Part shown: piece after piece, positions 1 through 8,905 of the stretch
How positions within the stretch are numbered: the first letter of the stretch is position 1
How the letters are laid out: each line of letters starts with the position of its first letter
Origin: Scrofimicrobium canadense
Lineage (GTDB): Bacteria > Actinomycetota > Actinomycetes > Actinomycetales > Actinomycetaceae
Direction: 5' to 3'
Length of the DNA: 64,000 bases
Assembly: GCF_009696615.1 (NCBI RefSeq)
Contig: NZ_VULO01000007.1
Span: 62,001-126,000, forward strand
Notes under the pieces: generated by a model
Database searches by the model: none
Seen by the model: the letters and a program-made list of their open reading frames with translations, nothing else
What the model was told of the DNA's origin: nothing
Program-made: the position numbers and the translations under genes

Positions 1-444
1 TACCAAAAGCGGGCACGAAGAACCGAAGCTAATACCGCCGCCGTGCACGTTGGGGCACGACACATTGAGCTCGATGATCTCGGCTTTGCCGTCAGCCGCC
101 GCGCAAGAGGCAACATAGTCATCAATAGAAAAGCCGGAGATATTGAGAATCACCGGCTGAGAATAGAACGTTGCCAAATGTGGCAACTTCTTAGATAAAA
201 CAACATCAATACCTGGGTTTTGTAGGCCAATCGAGTTGATCATTCCCGCGGGAGTCTCTGCTATACGAGGCGTGGCGTTGCCGTCACGGGCATCGCGGGT
301 GGTGCCTTTGAGGGCCACAGCCCCAAGGATATTCGGGTCATAAAAGTCGAGGAATTCGTCTCCGAAACCGAAACATCCCGATGCGGGGATCAGTGGGTTC
401 TGCAAGGTAGTGGTGCCCAACTGAACAGCCAAAGGGTTTACCAT
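1..444 (-). CDS. pyrD: Dihydroorotate dehydrogenase, class 1B catalytic subunit, C-terminus beyond window
   Basis: Translating the minus strand from the ATG at 444 gives an uninterrupted 148-residue N-terminal part of a class 1 dihydroorotate dehydrogenase. It shows the early PASGCFGFGDE stretch, the LKGTTRDARDGN segment and the ELNVSCPN motif of the flavin/substrate site. The enzyme oxidises dihydroorotate to orotate in pyrimidine synthesis. The start codon lies inside the last codons of pyrK (7-base overlap), so the two are translationally coupled. The partner pyrK marks it as the heterotetrameric NAD-dependent 1B type. The rest of the gene lies left of position 1. Confidence 0.95.
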   Translation of the reverse strand, partial: MVNPLAVQLGTTTLQNPLIPASGCFGFGDEFLDFYDPNILGAVALKGTTRDARDGNATPRIAETPAGMINSIGLQNPGIDVVLSKKLPHLATFYSQPVILNISGFSIDDYVASCAAADGKAEIIELNVSCPNVHGGGISFGSSCPLLV

Positions 445-1166
445 GCTAACTCCTCTCGGGAAAATACTGGTCCTTCTTTACAGACACGCTGATTTCCGTC
501 CACAGTATTAGTCACGCAGCCCATACACGCACCAAAACCACATGCCATTCGTTCTTCTAAGGAGAACTGTCCGGGTTGTTCTGTGGCAGAAGCCAGGGCT
601 TTTAGCATAGGTGTGGGCCCGCATGCATAAAAGTAGTCGAATCGTGATGGCAGGGCATCGGTGACAAAACCTGCAGTCCCTTCAGAGCCATCGACCGTTG
701 CGATTGCGACAGAAGCACCAAGTTCGCGGATGCTCTCCGCGGAGAACACCTCATCAGCCGAATTGAAACCTAAAACAACCTGCGGCGACTGTCCCCTCGA
801 CAGCAATTCCCGCGCCAGGGCAAAAAGCGGAGCAACACCAACACCGCCTCCGACAATGAGCGGAGCTTCCGCTTCAGTAATCTCGAACCCATTGCCCAGC
901 CCAGAGATGATACGCGTTTGATCACCCGGTGACATTCGAGTCATTGCGGCTGTTCCCTGTCCCAGGACTTTGTAGATTAATTGCAACTCTCCGGCAGACC
1001 AGTCGGCAACAGAAAGAGGACGCCGAAGGTAGAAACCAGGTACTTCCACATTGACAAATTGGCCCGGTGTTGTGAGATCCGAGGTGTCGCCGTTGAGAGT
1101 GAGCACATAGGTATCCCGAGCAATTGGGTCATTGTGGGCAACTTCAAAAATGCGATCAGCAGACAT
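438..1166 (-). CDS. pyrK: Dihydroorotate dehydrogenase electron transfer subunit
   Basis: This 242-residue protein passes electrons from the PyrD flavin to NAD+ through FAD and a 2Fe-2S cluster. The FAD-binding RRPLS motif is at about residues 48-52 and the glycine-rich GGGVGVAP nucleotide motif at about 106-113. A C-terminal cysteine cluster (MACGFGACMGC, then a fourth Cys in RVCKEG) provides the iron-sulphur ligands. The length is normal for the family. Its 3' end overlaps the pyrD start by 7 bases. About 167 bases separate it from the pyrC stop upstream, so it may have its own promoter. Confidence 0.95.
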   Translation of the reverse strand: MSADRIFEVAHNDPIARDTYVLTLNGDTSDLTTPGQFVNVEVPGFYLRRPLSVADWSAGELQLIYKVLGQGTAAMTRMSPGDQTRIISGLGNGFEITEAEAPLIVGGGVGVAPLFALARELLSRGQSPQVVLGFNSADEVFSAESIRELGASVAIATVDGSEGTAGFVTDALPSRFDYFYACGPTPMLKALASATEQPGQFSLEERMACGFGACMGCVTNTVDGNQRVCKEGPVFSREELAW

Positions 1167-1248
1167 GGGGACCCATCCAATAGAAAAGCGAGGTGACCGG
1201 CAGGTAAAAATCCATAGCTCACGTCCCTCACGCTCGACGCCGCAGATT

Positions 1249-1280
1249 ATTCTAGCTTAGTGTCGCCCTCCATTGGTCAA
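1249..1280 (-). promoter_or_regulatory. Possible pyrKD promoter
   Basis: On the minus strand a TTGACC hexamer (1275-1280) is followed 20 bases later by TAGAAT (1249-1254), between pyrC and pyrK. The spacing is longer than the usual 17-18, so this is tentative. I see no clear PyrR-type attenuator in the 167-base gap. Confidence 0.3.
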
Positions 1281-1333
1281 GAAAGTCCTTTGTGGACCAC
1301 ATGTTAGGTAACCAACAGCGTCACGGTGGAAAT

Positions 1334-2602
1334 CTAGGCTAACCACGAATGCGGATCCCAGGCTGCATGCCCCTTGCACAAAGTCAGCGCTACTTGGCCA
1401 TGAAGGTCTATCCCATCGAACGGCGTAGCTCGCCCCTTGGATTGGAACTTCGAGGTGTCGAGGGGCTCGTGGAAATTGGGGTCAAAGACGATGAGATCGG
1501 CTGGGGACCCCATAGTGATTCGTCCACCACCGGTCTTGAACCGTGTTCTTGGAGCCACGCACATGACCCGAACGAGGTCTTCCATGGTCATGCGGCCTGA
1601 GTGGACAAACTCGGTATAGATAACGCTAAGAGAGTTTTCCAGGCCGACGACTCCGTTGGCTGATTTTTCAAGTCCACCAGCTTTTTCCTCAGCTGAGTGA
1701 GGTGCGTGATCGGTGGCGATCATGTCGATAGTTCCATCCAGGAGCGCCTCGCACAGAGCCTCACGGTCTTCGCGGCTACGAATCGGAGGATTCATACGGA
1801 AGCGCCCATCCTCTTGTAACATATCGTCGGACAGTGCTAGGTAGTGAGGAGCCGTTTCTGCGGTGACTGGGAGGCCCTTAGCTTTGGCTTCTCGGATGAG
1901 TTCGACCGATCTGACTGTCGACACATGGCACCCGTGGTAGTTGCATCCGGTTTCTTCAACCAGATGTAAGTCCCTTTCCAGCTGACGCCATTCTGACTCC
2001 GCTGACTTGCCCTTGTGTCCGTGTGTCGCAGCGTATTCACCATCATTGATGTAGCCGTCACCAGCGAGCTCAAGGTCCTCAATATGTTGGGCCACAATAC
2101 TGCCAGCGTCGGCAACACCCCGCATCACCTGGCGCATTGTCTCTTCACTTTGAACTCCGAACCCATCGTCTGAAAATCCGATGACGTGGGGTGCTAATGA
2201 TGGGTAGTCCACGGGAGCGCCACGGCCATTGCCGCCGGTGGTGAGGCACGAATAGGGAAGGACCTCTACCACGGCGTCGCGTCTATAGGCTTCTATCTGT
2301 TTTTCAAGTTCGGCGAGGTTATCTGGGGGAGGCGCAACGTTGGGCATTGCTCCAACTGTCGTGAATCCACCGCGAGCGGCCGCTCTGGTACCGGTGGCGA
2401 TAGTTTCCTTATATGAGAATCCGGGTTCACGCAGATGCACATGGATGTCAGCTAGGCCGGGAAGAACATAGTGCCCGCGTATGTCGATATCGCGAGATGC
2501 ATCTGCGTCATCGCGAACTACGCCCTGGTCATCAATCACGATATCAACGTTGCGAAAAATCCCATCCAAGAATACTCTTCCGCCGCGTAGTCGAATGCTC
2601 AT
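1334..2602 (-). CDS. pyrC: Dihydroorotase (class I)
   Basis: This 422-residue amidohydrolase interconverts carbamoyl aspartate and dihydroorotate, the step before PyrD/PyrK. The metal-binding DIHVHLREPG motif is at about residues 52-61, the substrate Arg lies within it, and the late ATDHAPH motif near residue 300 supplies the catalytic Asp. HxxH-type ligands include GCHVST and ETAPHYL. Length and motif order match class I enzymes of Gram-positive bacteria. It is on the same strand as pyrK/pyrD. A terminator-like repeat (2704-2762) separates it from the SprT-like gene upstream. Confidence 0.95.
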   Translation of the reverse strand: MSIRLRGGRVFLDGIFRNVDIVIDDQGVVRDDADASRDIDIRGHYVLPGLADIHVHLREPGFSYKETIATGTRAAARGGFTTVGAMPNVAPPPDNLAELEKQIEAYRRDAVVEVLPYSCLTTGGNGRGAPVDYPSLAPHVIGFSDDGFGVQSEETMRQVMRGVADAGSIVAQHIEDLELAGDGYINDGEYAATHGHKGKSAESEWRQLERDLHLVEETGCNYHGCHVSTVRSVELIREAKAKGLPVTAETAPHYLALSDDMLQEDGRFRMNPPIRSREDREALCEALLDGTIDMIATDHAPHSAEEKAGGLEKSANGVVGLENSLSVIYTEFVHSGRMTMEDLVRVMCVAPRTRFKTGGGRITMGSPADLIVFDPNFHEPLDTSKFQSKGRATPFDGIDLHGQVALTLCKGHAAWDPHSWLA

Positions 2603-2703
2603 GATTTCCTCTCTAAGGCACCAGATTTGCTCTACCAGCCTACATCGTGAAGTATCTCAAATATTCCGAGTACTGTGGGGCCTTGGCTGCGGATGCCGGT
2701 GAC

Positions 2704-2762
2704 TAAAATAGTGTCCCGGCGACAAATATCTAGCTGCCATGGGATTTATGACACCGTGATGT
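2704..2762 (-). repeat. Dispersed terminator-like repeat, family 2, copy 1
   Basis: Read on the minus strand, this 59-base stretch matches 10772-10830 with about seven differences by eye. It begins within 3 bases of the SprT-like stop codon and ends with the right arm of a hairpin (GGACACT) followed by ATTTTA. The left arm is GGTGTC. It is therefore a repeated intergenic element with a terminator-like shape in the sense orientation of the upstream gene. Confidence 0.8.
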
Positions 2763-2764
2763 GC

Positions 2765-3271
2765 CTAAGGGAGGCGGCTTAGCTCGCGGGCGTACGGACC
2801 TTTGGGTGTAGTGGGGGTGCCGTGGAATGTCCACTGCAAGATGAGTTCGGGGCGAAAAGAACGTGAGCAAGTTCCACAGGCGGTTACGCGTCGGGGTTGG
2901 CGAAAGAGACGACGCTGTGTGCCGCATCGCGGGCATGTACCAACCCAAGGCGCCTCAGGCGTGGGTAGCGCCGAGTCCAACCGTGCCTTGGGGGGAGTGC
3001 CCAGGCGGCGTGCCATTGCTTTCCATGTGGCATCGTGCCCGTGGCCGGGACCGACTAGTGCATGGGCAATTTCGTGCAATATTACGTGGTCAACACCGGT
3101 TGCTGGATATTGCGAGAGGAGAACCTTCGACAAAGAGATAGTGCGCTCGTGGCTGCTACACCTGCCAGCTCTGCGGCGAGCATGATCTAACTGGACGGTC
3201 CAATCGTCTAGGCCGTGCTTGTCCAGCAGTTCTCTGGCGCGAGAAAGCAACTCGGCGTCAGTCCAGGTCAC
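2765..3271 (-). CDS. SprT-like zinc metallopeptidase domain protein
   Basis: A protein of about 168 residues with the SprT/Spartan-type layout. The HEIAHALVGPGHGHDATW motif carries the HExxH zinc site and a downstream third His. It is followed by a C-terminal zinc ribbon of two CxxC pairs (CPRCG and CGTCS). Related eukaryotic Spartan cleaves DNA-protein crosslinks; the bacterial role is not well established. I chose the GTG at 3271, which has GGAG six bases upstream; an ATG at 3283 and an upstream ATG at 3343 are alternatives. It overlaps the 3' end of hrpA by 14 bases, so the genes are coupled. Confidence 0.8.
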   Translation of the reverse strand: MTWTDAELLSRARELLDKHGLDDWTVQLDHARRRAGRCSSHERTISLSKVLLSQYPATGVDHVILHEIAHALVGPGHGHDATWKAMARRLGTPPKARLDSALPTPEAPWVGTCPRCGTQRRLFRQPRRVTACGTCSRSFRPELILQWTFHGTPTTPKGPYARELSRLP

Positions 3272-6200
3272 GAAACACTCCATCAATGTAGCGCAAAAGA
3301 CGTTCTCTCGACACTTTCTCAGATGTCCCCAGATGTTCCGCAAAGAGGGAGACGCGCAGTTCTTCGATGAGCCATTGGAGACGTTGGAGTCGGTCAGCTA
3401 CCTTGAGAGAATAGGGACGCCCCTCAGCAGTGCGCCGGACATGTTCCAGTGAGTCTTCGACTTCTTGGACAATCGCCACACGCTTGGGGTCGTTAGCACG
3501 AGGACTTTCAGCGGCTTTTAAGTAGCGCGGTACGTGTGGCAACCACATAGCGGGAGTGCGAGAAAGAAAACCTGGGTAGAGCAGCCGCGGTACCGACACG
3601 CCAGCTTCTAATGCGCGTATGCAATGGCGCAAGTTCTGATATACCTGTTCTTCAAAGTTGTCGCGGGCCTCGGCGACGAGGTTGTCAAAGTCCTGTGCGG
3701 TCCGTACTGGGCGTGCAAGAGCTAGCGCGGCTGCCCATTGAGCGTCTTCAACCAGGTCTTCTGTTGTGGGATAGGGGGAAGCCGCCAGCATGAGAGCTTC
3801 TTTGCCAGTCCAACGCGTGGTAATACGGGCCGGTGAGAGCCGTAAGCGACGCAGCAACAGCCGAGCTACCCCACGAAGATGATCGGCCTGTGCCTGATCG
3901 GCATTACTTTTGAGAAGGAGGTCAACTTGATCCCCCTGATCAACCAAGGCCGGATAGGCGCGCACGCTCATGCCAGTATTCGTGGCCGATTCCACCGACT
4001 GGGGTATTTGTGGAGGAAAGTCAGTAATATTCTTCTTTTCCCACTGCTGGGAAGTCTCTTGTGCAACGGCAGTTTTTACCGCGTGTTTCACAGCACTAGA
4101 AACTGCCGAATCCGTCTGCTTAGAAAGCTGCCGCTGCAAAAGACTCAGAGATGGCCCTTGGCCAACGACTTTTCCTGAGGGATCAACTACCTGAAATCTG
4201 ATGCGCAGGTTTTCAGGAATGGGGGCCTGTTCAACGTGCTGCGCAGATACTTCCACGCCTCGTAGCTGTGTAACGGCTGCAGCGAACGCCTCTGCGAAGC
4301 TACGTTCTTTCTTCTCGGGCACAAGTGCGGGTTTTTTGCGACTTCTTTCCTTAGAATCCCGCAAATTTCCAGCACTTGACGAGGTAGGGGGTGTGGAACT
4401 ACCAGATACACGCCCAGTCTTTTGTCCCCACTGGGCGAGACGCTCCAAAGAAGCAGCCAGCGATGTGGGGGCGTCCTCTTCCGGCTCTTCTTCGGGCACC
4501 CAGGAAGAATCGGAACTGCGCAGATAATCGGCGATCTGGGAACCAACCTCTGGGGCAGGAGCCAACTGGCGACGAATTGGCTTGGGAAGTGCGCGGATAG
4601 TGGCAGTGCACAATTCGTTGAGTAGTCCGGGGACCTGCCAGTCAAAGCCGTAATCTCTTATTTGCGGCAATAGAGACAGAGGAACTCTCACGGTCACCGG
4701 TTCACCAGCAGGGTAGCTCACCTTGAGTGACAGATTTCCTTGCTCCCATGTGGTGGGGAAGTCCGCCTCGTCCATATCAGGATTTTCATGGAATACGTCG
4801 GTCCATGAGTATTCGAGAATTTTCTTGTCGGGCTGTTTCTTCCACCAGGCCTCAAAGGATTTGGCCGAGGTGATGAATGGGGGGATCCGGGACCGGAAGA
4901 ATTCTTCACGCTCCTCTTGAGATGCTGCCAAAGAGGGATCCCGCAGGCGCGCCGCCATTTCCTCGGCCCGTTTGACCAGGGAACGATTGTGCCGAACAAA
5001 AGGAAGATAGTCTGCGCGCCATTTTCCTTCCACCAACGCGTGGCGGATGAACATTTCCCATGCCAACTCACGTGCGGTGAGTAAAGACTCGTCCTCAGAC
5101 AGCAGCTGGGATGCCCACCTACCACCAGACCCTTCAGCAAGGAGCCCTTGCGCTATTGCCGCAATCGTGCCAGGTGCGGCGACACTGGTGCGGCGGGTCC
5201 CCTGATTTCCAAGTCGCATGTCTCCCAGCTGGCCGAGAAGAATAGACCGATCTGCGGCCAGAGTCATACCGTAGAGCAATACGCGCTCTTTTATCATGGC
5301 AGCACCCTTACCACGACTCCAGTAGGGTTCTGCGTATGAGCGGTTGACGAGGTGTCCACCGGCTGACTCAATCCACTCCACCTTGATGCGGGCAACAGTG
5401 CGGGCAAAAAGCCGTGACGTCTCCACAAGCTCAGCAGCCATCACCCAGTCAGATTTACGTCCTGAAAGTCCAGACCCTGGCCAGATGGTAAATCGGGCTC
5501 CACGCGCTCCCTGGTAGTTGCTGCGAAGCTCATCCCAATTCCCAATGTTCGAGAGCAAACCAACCAAGAGGGAACGGTGTACTTGGTCGAAGTCGACTGA
5601 GCGAACCCCAGTACCAAAGTCCACGATTGCAGAGGCCGTATCCGGATACGCTCGAATGTCGTGACAGTCAGGAATACCCACTGGTTGGACAGAAATACCG
5701 ATTTGCTTACACATCTGTCGCAGCTGGGTGACAACATCACGCCACTCGCGAAAACGCAGATAGTGCAAAAATTCTGACCTGCACAGGCGTCGAAACGCTG
5801 AATGAGACATGTCGCGTGACTGTACGGTCAAATACCGCCACAAATTCAGATAGGTGAGGAAATCAGAGTCTGGATTGTTGAAGCGCGCATGGGCAGTGTC
5901 AGCAGCTGCTTGGTTATCCAAGGGGCGTTCGCGTACGTCTTGGATCGATAGTGCAGCCACGATAACAAGCACTTCCGAGGCGCACCCTTCTTTCTCGGCT
6001 GCAAGGAGCATCCTGCCCAGACGGGGATCAATGGGAAGGCGTGAGAGCTTTCGACCAATCCCTGTCAGATCGCCTTCATCGGTGAGTGCCCCAAGCTCAA
6101 CCAGTAACTGCACGCCGTCACGAATAGCCTGTCGTGAAGGAGCATCAATGAAGGGAAACTCTGCAACCTCCCCCAAAGTGAGAGCCTTCATTTGCAGAAT

Positions 6201-7367
6201 GACTGAAGCCAAGGACGTGCGAAGAATCTCCGGTTCTGTGTATTCGGCGCGGCCAAGAAAGTCCTCTTCGGAGTAGAGGCGGATCGCGATGCCCGGGGCA
6301 ACACGTCCGGCTCGGCCAGACCGCTGATTGGCGCTGGCTTGGGATACACGTTCGATGGGAAGCCGCTGCACCTTCGTTTTGTTTGAAAAACGGCTGATGC
6401 GCGCAAGGCCTGGGTCAATGACATAGCGGATACCCGGCACGGTCAACGACGTTTCGGCGATGTTAGTGGCAAGAATAATGCGGCGTGTTGGACCGGGGTG
6501 GAAAATGCGCTGTTGTTCTGCTGCGGAGAGCCTGGCGAAGAGAGGAACAATATCGATTCGGCGATTGCCCATATGCTCAGACAAGGTCTGTTGAGCCTCA
6601 CGAATATCGCGTTCTCCAGGGAGGAAAACCAGAATATCCCCGTCGGGTTCGCGCAGCAGTTCATCGACTGCGTCCGTGAGCAGAACGTCAAGGTCTTCAT
6701 CGCCGGCATCGTCGCGATAGCGGATTTCCACCGGATATGTGCGGCCACTCACCTCAATGACTGGGACATCGGAGCCGGTGGCAGCAGAAAAATGGTCCGC
6801 AAAACGCTGTGAATCTATGGTGGCAGAGGTGATGATGAGCTTCAGGTCTGGGCGCCGGGGCAGCAGCCGGGCAAGATAGCCCAAGATGAAGTCAATGTTG
6901 AGGGACCGCTCGTGAGCCTCATCGACAATGATGGTGTCATACCTTGTCAGATCAGGGTCGACCTGAATTTCGTTGAGGAGAATCCCGTCAGTCATTAGTT
7001 TGACCAGAGTGGTTGGTCCAACTTCGTCAGTAAAACGCACCTGATAGCCAATAACTTGACCTGGTTCGCGCCCAATAGTCTGCCCGACTTCAAAAGCTAT
7101 TCTTTCGGCAACAGAGCGAGCGGCAATACGTCGCGGTTGGGTATGTCCAATCATGCCCGCAATCCCGCGTCCTAGTTGCAGACAAATCTTTGGTATTTGC
7201 GTGGTTTTACCGGATCCGGTTTCACCTGCGACGACGGTAACTTGATGATGTTGGATCGCCTCGGCGATTTCGTCCCGATGCGCAGATACAGGAAGATCCG
7301 GGTAGGTGATGACCGGCAATGCTGCTGCTCGGGCGGCCAGCTGCGCCGGAGAATAACGCGACTCCAT
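3258..7367 (-). CDS. hrpA: ATP-dependent RNA helicase HrpA (DEAH box)
   Basis: This 1369-residue helicase has Walker A GETGSGKTTQIP at about residues 48-59, the DEAH box at 149-152, SATID (motif III), ETSLTVPGIRYVID (motif V) and QRSGRAGR (motif VI). The winged-helix/OB region and the long HrpA-specific C-terminal half (DUF3418-type) follow. Length fits bacterial HrpA. Such helicases act on mRNA and on stalled or collided ribosomes. Its ATG shares one base with the stop codon of the hydrolase upstream (TGATG), and its 3' end overlaps the SprT-like gene, so the three form one tight operon. Confidence 0.95.
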   Translation of the reverse strand: MESRYSPAQLAARAAALPVITYPDLPVSAHRDEIAEAIQHHQVTVVAGETGSGKTTQIPKICLQLGRGIAGMIGHTQPRRIAARSVAERIAFEVGQTIGREPGQVIGYQVRFTDEVGPTTLVKLMTDGILLNEIQVDPDLTRYDTIIVDEAHERSLNIDFILGYLARLLPRRPDLKLIITSATIDSQRFADHFSAATGSDVPVIEVSGRTYPVEIRYRDDAGDEDLDVLLTDAVDELLREPDGDILVFLPGERDIREAQQTLSEHMGNRRIDIVPLFARLSAAEQQRIFHPGPTRRIILATNIAETSLTVPGIRYVIDPGLARISRFSNKTKVQRLPIERVSQASANQRSGRAGRVAPGIAIRLYSEEDFLGRAEYTEPEILRTSLASVILQMKALTLGEVAEFPFIDAPSRQAIRDGVQLLVELGALTDEGDLTGIGRKLSRLPIDPRLGRMLLAAEKEGCASEVLVIVAALSIQDVRERPLDNQAAADTAHARFNNPDSDFLTYLNLWRYLTVQSRDMSHSAFRRLCRSEFLHYLRFREWRDVVTQLRQMCKQIGISVQPVGIPDCHDIRAYPDTASAIVDFGTGVRSVDFDQVHRSLLVGLLSNIGNWDELRSNYQGARGARFTIWPGSGLSGRKSDWVMAAELVETSRLFARTVARIKVEWIESAGGHLVNRSYAEPYWSRGKGAAMIKERVLLYGMTLAADRSILLGQLGDMRLGNQGTRRTSVAAPGTIAAIAQGLLAEGSGGRWASQLLSEDESLLTARELAWEMFIRHALVEGKWRADYLPFVRHNRSLVKRAEEMAARLRDPSLAASQEEREEFFRSRIPPFITSAKSFEAWWKKQPDKKILEYSWTDVFHENPDMDEADFPTTWEQGNLSLKVSYPAGEPVTVRVPLSLLPQIRDYGFDWQVPGLLNELCTATIRALPKPIRRQLAPAPEVGSQIADYLRSSDSSWVPEEEPEEDAPTSLAASLERLAQWGQKTGRVSGSSTPPTSSSAGNLRDSKERSRKKPALVPEKKERSFAEAFAAAVTQLRGVEVSAQHVEQAPIPENLRIRFQVVDPSGKVVGQGPSLSLLQRQLSKQTDSAVSSAVKHAVKTAVAQETSQQWEKKNITDFPPQIPQSVESATNTGMSVRAYPALVDQGDQVDLLLKSNADQAQADHLRGVARLLLRRLRLSPARITTRWTGKEALMLAASPYPTTEDLVEDAQWAAALALARPVRTAQDFDNLVAEARDNFEEQVYQNLRHCIRALEAGVSVPRLLYPGFLSRTPAMWLPHVPRYLKAAESPRANDPKRVAIVQEVEDSLEHVRRTAEGRPYSLKVADRLQRLQWLIEELRVSLFAEHLGTSEKVSRERLLRYIDGVFRDLD

Positions 7368-8134
7368 CAGCGCACCGGAAGGTGGGACTCCGCCCAGGAG
7401 GAAGCGAGATCAGACAGAATGTCGAGTCGTTGCCCTTGCCCAAAACTGGCGTCCGAGACTGTCTCAATTCGTGAGCCTTCAGGAAGAAGAGGCAGCGCTT
7501 CCTTGGTGAGGTCTAAAAACCCACGTTGGATATCGTCCGAGTCGTGAATAAGGAGAATCGGTACTTCAAGGTTCCTGAAGAGATCTTCAGGGTTGTTAAG
7601 GGACAGTTCTTTGAGAGAATCCCTACCGATCAAAAACTCTTCGCGCGGACTATCGGAGTCGTCATGGATGGTTGTGTAGCCCACCTGTTCAAGCTCATCC
7701 AACTGTGCTGAGGAAAAAACATCTTCCCAGTCATAGTCCAAAGGCCCTGTGATCGCGGCAGAAAGAACCATTGTCTCAACGTGCTTTGGGGCAGCCTGGA
7801 GCGCGGGTAGCGTTCCAAATGAATGTGCGTGCACCAGCTGTCGGGTGAAGCCTTGGTCGGCAAGCCAGCCTGATGCAGCTCTGAGATCTTCGACCTGGTG
7901 GGTCACAGAAATCATGTCGTTTCCTGATGCGCCGTGTCCCGAATAATCGAATTTTAACGTGGCGTATCCCATGGACCGATAGATGGCGGCCAAGCGTGGA
8001 AAATGTAGCCCTGACATTCGGTCATCAAGCACTGAATGGGAAAAAAGGACCGCTGCATCGGTGGAATCAACCGGGTCAACGAAGGTTCCAGACAGCATCG
8101 TGCCACGCGGGGTGCCAATCCAAACCTCACTCAC
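7367..8134 (-). CDS. Alpha/beta hydrolase
   Basis: A 255-residue protein with the alpha/beta-hydrolase pattern: an N-terminal strand region with FSHSVLDDR, the FDYSGHGASGND loop, a nucleophile elbow HAHSFGTLPA (Ser at the centre, Ala in place of the usual first Gly), and late Asp/His candidates (LLIHDSDD and the C-terminal SHLPV). The GHG..G pattern resembles acyl-peptidase/serine aminopeptidase-like hydrolases. Substrate is unknown. It is the first gene of the run with hrpA and the SprT-like gene, and is divergent from the ASCH gene on the plus strand. Confidence 0.8.
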   Translation of the reverse strand: MSEVWIGTPRGTMLSGTFVDPVDSTDAAVLFSHSVLDDRMSGLHFPRLAAIYRSMGYATLKFDYSGHGASGNDMISVTHQVEDLRAASGWLADQGFTRQLVHAHSFGTLPALQAAPKHVETMVLSAAITGPLDYDWEDVFSSAQLDELEQVGYTTIHDDSDSPREEFLIGRDSLKELSLNNPEDLFRNLEVPILLIHDSDDIQRGFLDLTKEALPLLPEGSRIETVSDASFGQGQRLDILSDLASSWAESHLPVR

Positions 8135-8218
8135 CCCTCCACGCTACCGCAGCTGTCCCGATTCGTGGAGGTAGTAATGATCACTGTTGCATTTTCGCAC
8201 ACCTGGCATGATGGGAAT

Positions 8219-8608
8219 ATGGAGAATACCGGTTTGAGTGAACCTGTTGAAGAAGCAGTCATGGCATTTTGGGCTATTTCACGCGAAAGCGTGGGGATGA
8301 CCCGCATAGAAAATCTGGTAGGGCCGCAGCAACGCGCTGCCCTGCGACCCCCCGCGGTGCATCTATCGGAAGACCCCGCAGAGGCCACTGACTTGGCCGT
8401 TAAAATCGCTGAGGGTGAACTGACCGAGTTGGTCAGCGAGGAAGAACATTTTGATGAACTGCCCCGTGTGGGCGATCTTATGATCGTCTGTGATGGTGAG
8501 GGTATTCCTCGCTCACTTGTGCAGACGACGGAAGTATCCACTCGCGATAAACTCGTCACGGAAAGACTTGTATCGCTCTACCCCAAGCAACTGAGCAAGA
8601 AAAAGTGA
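8219..8608 (+). CDS. ASCH-domain-like protein
   Basis: A small protein of about 129 residues. The VGDLMIVCDGEGIPRSLVQTTEV segment is typical of ASCH domains, a PUA-related fold thought to bind RNA or nucleotides. The usual residues after TTEV are replaced by a short basic tail ending QLSKKK, so the domain looks C-terminally altered. The ATG at 8219 sits just after a plausible -10 (CATGAT, 8208-8213) with TTGCAT upstream, suggesting a leaderless mRNA. An in-frame ATG at 8177 with GGAGG upstream is the alternative. It is followed by the ytxH-like gene 9 bases later. Confidence 0.65.
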   Translation: MENTGLSEPVEEAVMAFWAISRESVGMTRIENLVGPQQRAALRPPAVHLSEDPAEATDLAVKIAEGELTELVSEEEHFDELPRVGDLMIVCDGEGIPRSLVQTTEVSTRDKLVTERLVSLYPKQLSKKK

Positions 8609-8617
8609 GGCAGGCCC

Positions 8618-8905
8618 GTGGGAACTAAAACTACTCTGTTGGTTGGCTTGGCTGTTGGCTACGTTTTAGGTACTCGCGCAGGCCGTGAACGCTACGAACA
8701 GATAAAAGAGTGGGGGCGCAAACTTCGAGATACACCAATCGTGGCGCGTCCTCTTGATGCGGCAGGTGAAAAGACTGCCAATGCCATTCGCAATAAGGGC
8801 AATCAGATTTCTGATGCAGTTGCTGACAGCGTTAAAGAAAAAATGTTTGGCGTGAAGTCAGCTGAAATCGTTGTGGTGGAACGTCCTGATTCGCTTGAGC
8901 GATGA
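8618..8905 (+). CDS. YtxH-like small membrane-anchored protein
   Basis: A 95-residue protein. The hydrophobic start (TTLLVGLAVGYVLGTRAGRERYEQIKEW) is the hallmark of YtxH-domain proteins: one membrane segment with a GYxLGxxAG motif, then a basic amphipathic helix. The remainder is predicted helical with a charged tail. Function is unknown; YtxH proteins are linked to general stress in Firmicutes. The start codon GTG follows an AGGC-rich stretch. Its stop overlaps the start of the VIT1 gene by 4 bases (ATGA), which ties it to iron/manganese handling by context only. Confidence 0.75.
   Translation: MGTKTTLLVGLAVGYVLGTRAGRERYEQIKEWGRKLRDTPIVARPLDAAGEKTANAIRNKGNQISDAVADSVKEKMFGVKSAEIVVVERPDSLER

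Noticed and set aside
2802-3185. 127-codon plus-strand frame opposite the SprT-like gene
   Set aside because: Basic, Arg/Trp-rich translation with no motif; shadow of the real gene with the HExxH site.
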